Positions 62,501 through 64,000 of a DNA stretch of 64,000 nucleotides are shown here, piece after piece (positions within the stretch are counted from its first letter, which is position 1; the number at the start of each line of letters is the position of its first letter). The notes beneath the pieces were generated by a model that saw only the letters and a list, made by a program, of their open reading frames with translations, searched no databases and had not been told where the DNA came from. Made by a program: the position numbers and the translations under genes. This stretch comes from JALEFZ01 sp038527485 (lineage in GTDB: Bacteria > Bacteroidota > Bacteroidia > J057): contig JBCBFT010000003.1 in the NCBI GenBank assembly GCA_038527485.1, positions 62,001 to 126,000 on the forward strand, in the 5' to 3' direction.

Positions 62501-63258
62501 TCTTCCAGGAAGGAGTGGAACGTATCTCCTCTCAAGCCACGGCGGATAGTCTCCAAGGGAATGACCTCACTGGGTGCAATATTTCCAAGGTTTACGTTGG
62601 TACCCAGAAGCTTGATGAACCATACTTGCTGGGATTTTTGAGGTGCTTCCCAAAGGATTTTCTCTCCTGGTACATCCTGCAAGATCTCATCTACCAAGTC
62701 GGAGCGTACTTCTCCGTCTCCTCTGAACATTCCCACCGTACCGCTTTCGCGAGCTTCGGCGATGACTTTCCATGAGCCCGCGTTGAGTTCGCCCTGCATC
62801 ATTTCTACCCACTTGTAGGGAGGGATGATCTTGTCAGCCGTCTTGCTACCCACTTCGGAGAGCACGATGTAGTTCTTTGCAAAGCGCTCGATCAATTTGG
62901 CTTTTTCGGTGGATGTCATATCGACAGATCCATCCGATACCTCTACATAGGTGGCTCCGTATTTTTCGAGAAGGGCCTCAAAGTCATCGACTTGATTTCT
63001 TATATAAAAAGCCTCCAGCATCGTTCCTCCGAAGTAGAAGGGCATATTGTGCTTGTGATAGACTTTTACTTTCTCTTCCAAATTGCCTACGACCGCGGAT
63101 GTGGCCCAGCCAAATTTGATCACGTCAATGAAGTCAGCCGAAACTTCTAAGAGGTCTTCGATCTGACGGACGCTCAAGCCTTTATCAATGACCATTGTCA
63201 GACCCTCAGAGCGAGGTTTGGCTGAGCGTGAAGGGATTTTCGTGAGTGAAAAATTCAT
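62497..63258 (-). CDS. Phosphosulfolactate synthase homologue (ComA/YitD family)
   Basis: ComA adds sulfite to phosphoenolpyruvate to give phosphosulfolactate, known from coenzyme M synthesis in methanogens; bacterial homologues such as B. subtilis YitD make sulfolactate. The 253-residue TIM-barrel protein shows the family pattern: RSEGLTMVIDKGLSVRQIEDLLE, DVIKFGWATSA, PFYFGGTMLE, YVEVSDGSVDMT, LSEVGSKTADKI and the C-terminal GEKILWEAPQKSQQVWFIKLLGTNVNLGNIAP. The conserved Lys, Glu and Arg positions look intact. In Bacteroidota the product could lead towards sulfonolipid precursors; that is inference. The stop codon comes from repeat copy B. Confidence 0.85.
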   Translation of the reverse strand: MNFSLTKIPSRSAKPRSEGLTMVIDKGLSVRQIEDLLEVSADFIDVIKFGWATSAVVGNLEEKVKVYHKHNMPFYFGGTMLEAFYIRNQVDDFEALLEKYGATYVEVSDGSVDMTSTEKAKLIERFAKNYIVLSEVGSKTADKIIPPYKWVEMMQGELNAGSWKVIAEARESGTVGMFRGDGEVRSDLVDEILQDVPGEKILWEAPQKSQQVWFIKLLGTNVNLGNIAPSEVIPLETIRRGLRGDTFHSFLED

Positions 63259-63452
63259 GCTAAATAGGTTTTTGCAATCTGCCGCGCAAAGTACAGTCTA
63301 TCTTAGGGATTAACAAATGTTTGAACAACAGGAAGTTTACGAAATCGAATTCGGTCATTGTTTTCTCGACTTGGCAATTGGCGCGCCATCCCCTAACTTG
63401 CGGCTCATCATTTTCTTTTCTCCTTCATCACTAACTACTACAAGAGAAGACT

Positions 63453-64000
63453 ATGGCGCAAAAGACCCTTCTTTATCCCATACATGAGCAGCTAGGAGCC
63501 AAAATTATTCCCTTTGCAGGATATGACATGCCTGTCCGATATGTGTCTGACAAACAGGAGCATTTGGCTGTGCGCAACAGTGTCGGCCTTTTTGATGTGT
63601 CTCATATGGGCGAATTCATCATTCGTGGTCCCAAGGCATTGGAGCTCATCCAAAGGGTCACCTCTAATGATGCATCCAAGCTCGTGCCTGGACGTGCGCA
63701 TTATTCATGTTTGCCGAACCATGAAGGTGGGATTGTCGATGATGTCATCGTGTATCACATCCGCGAAGAGCAGTACATGATTGTAGTGAATGCTTCTAAC
63801 ATTGAGAAAGATTGGAATTGGATTAAGGCGAGCAATGAGGAAATCGGTGCAGAAATGATTGATGTTTCTGAAAAGACTTCTTTGCTGGCAGTATCGGGAC
63901 CTAAGGCAGAAGCTACCTTGCAGAAGTTGACGGATCACGATCTATCGACTATGGGTACTTATCACTGTTGGAAAGGGACTTTCCATGGTGCTGAGAAATC
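63453..64000 (+). CDS. gcvT: Aminomethyltransferase GcvT of the glycine cleavage system, 3' end outside the window
   Basis: The T protein releases ammonia from the aminomethyl group carried on lipoyl-GcvH and passes the one-carbon unit to tetrahydrofolate. The first 182 codons are present and open to the window end. Typical elements: KTLLYPIHEQLGAKIIPFAGYDMPVRY, EHLAVRNSVGLFDVSHMGEF, VTSNDASKLVPGRAHYSCLPNHEGGIVDDVIVY with the conserved Asp, YMIVVNASNIEKDWNW and LLAVSGPKA. The ATG at 63453 follows a 194-base gap from the divergent ComA-like gene. The enzyme depends on lipoylation, as does SucB. Confidence 0.95.
   Translation, partial: MAQKTLLYPIHEQLGAKIIPFAGYDMPVRYVSDKQEHLAVRNSVGLFDVSHMGEFIIRGPKALELIQRVTSNDASKLVPGRAHYSCLPNHEGGIVDDVIVYHIREEQYMIVVNASNIEKDWNWIKASNEEIGAEMIDVSEKTSLLAVSGPKAEATLQKLTDHDLSTMGTYHCWKGTFHGAEK

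Overview
The window is a piece of a Bacteroidota chromosome, most like the environmental Saprospiria/Cytophagia-type lineages. The evidence is two secreted proteins with C-terminal type IX secretion sorting domains (30456-33332 and 35959-43794), several promoters of the Bacteroidota form TAnnTTTG, the absence of strong Shine-Dalgarno sequences, and a gene set typical of the phylum (2-oxoglutarate dehydrogenase E1/E2, LipA, Kbl, monofunctional glutamate formimidoyltransferase, retropepsin-PDZ protein, lipocalin-like lipoproteins). The genus cannot be fixed from sequence alone. No rRNA, tRNA, CRISPR array, integrase or classical insertion sequence was seen.

Layout. 1-2408: the end of a TonB-like protein, a 53-residue membrane protein and the Mg2+ channel/transporter MgtE. 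2596-14988: the most unusual block. It holds a small helical protein, an ABC ATPase whose N-terminal domain resembles that small protein, and five tandem paralogous polytopic membrane proteins (four of 743-768 residues and one of 462) that I cannot assign to a known family. Each carries two copies of a D-x7-P-x2-W signature, so each looks internally duplicated. A decayed fragment of a further copy lies between the third and fourth genes. 15158-23691: a cytosolic type I pullulanase, a LOG-family nucleotide hydrolase, a LacX-like epimerase, a retropepsin-PDZ protein, an outer-membrane barrel, a histone-deacetylase-fold enzyme, a DUF2937-like protein and a VanZ-like protein. 23838-30253: sucB, a DUF2461 protein, ndk, an nrnA-like phosphoesterase, an FKBP lipoprotein, a barrel protein and lipA. 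30456-43794: a secreted beta-propeller, a SixA phosphatase, a lipoprotein, an M20 amidohydrolase and a 2611-residue modular surface protein. 44178-53145: ftcD, kbl, a helical-repeat protein, a queuosine-precursor transporter overlapping rnz, a STAS protein, a CAP protein, a YgjP-type metallopeptidase, an RluA-type synthase and a small unknown. 53275-64000: nuoM, nuoL and nuoK without nuoJ or nuoN, a GNAT, an EamA exporter, sucA, a phosphosulfolactate-synthase homologue and the 5' part of gcvT.

Functional links. SucA (59355) and SucB (23838) are two subunits of 2-oxoglutarate dehydrogenase. LipA (29369) makes the lipoyl group SucB needs, and GcvT works with the lipoyl-dependent glycine cleavage system. 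Kbl makes glycine from threonine-derived 2-amino-3-ketobutyrate; GcvT and FtcD feed folate one-carbon pools. Rnz, the queuosine-precursor transporter and the RluA-type enzyme all concern RNA processing or modification.

Two observations stand out. One is the five-gene membrane array with its ABC ATPase and shared helical domain. The other is a 170-bp imperfect-palindrome repeat in two copies exactly 41000 bp apart in this window (21331-21500 and 62331-62500). The copies match at about 80% without gaps, and each supplies the stop codon of the minus-strand gene next to it. All motif positions, repeat identities and fold statements are from reading the sequence by eye; no search or folding program was run.
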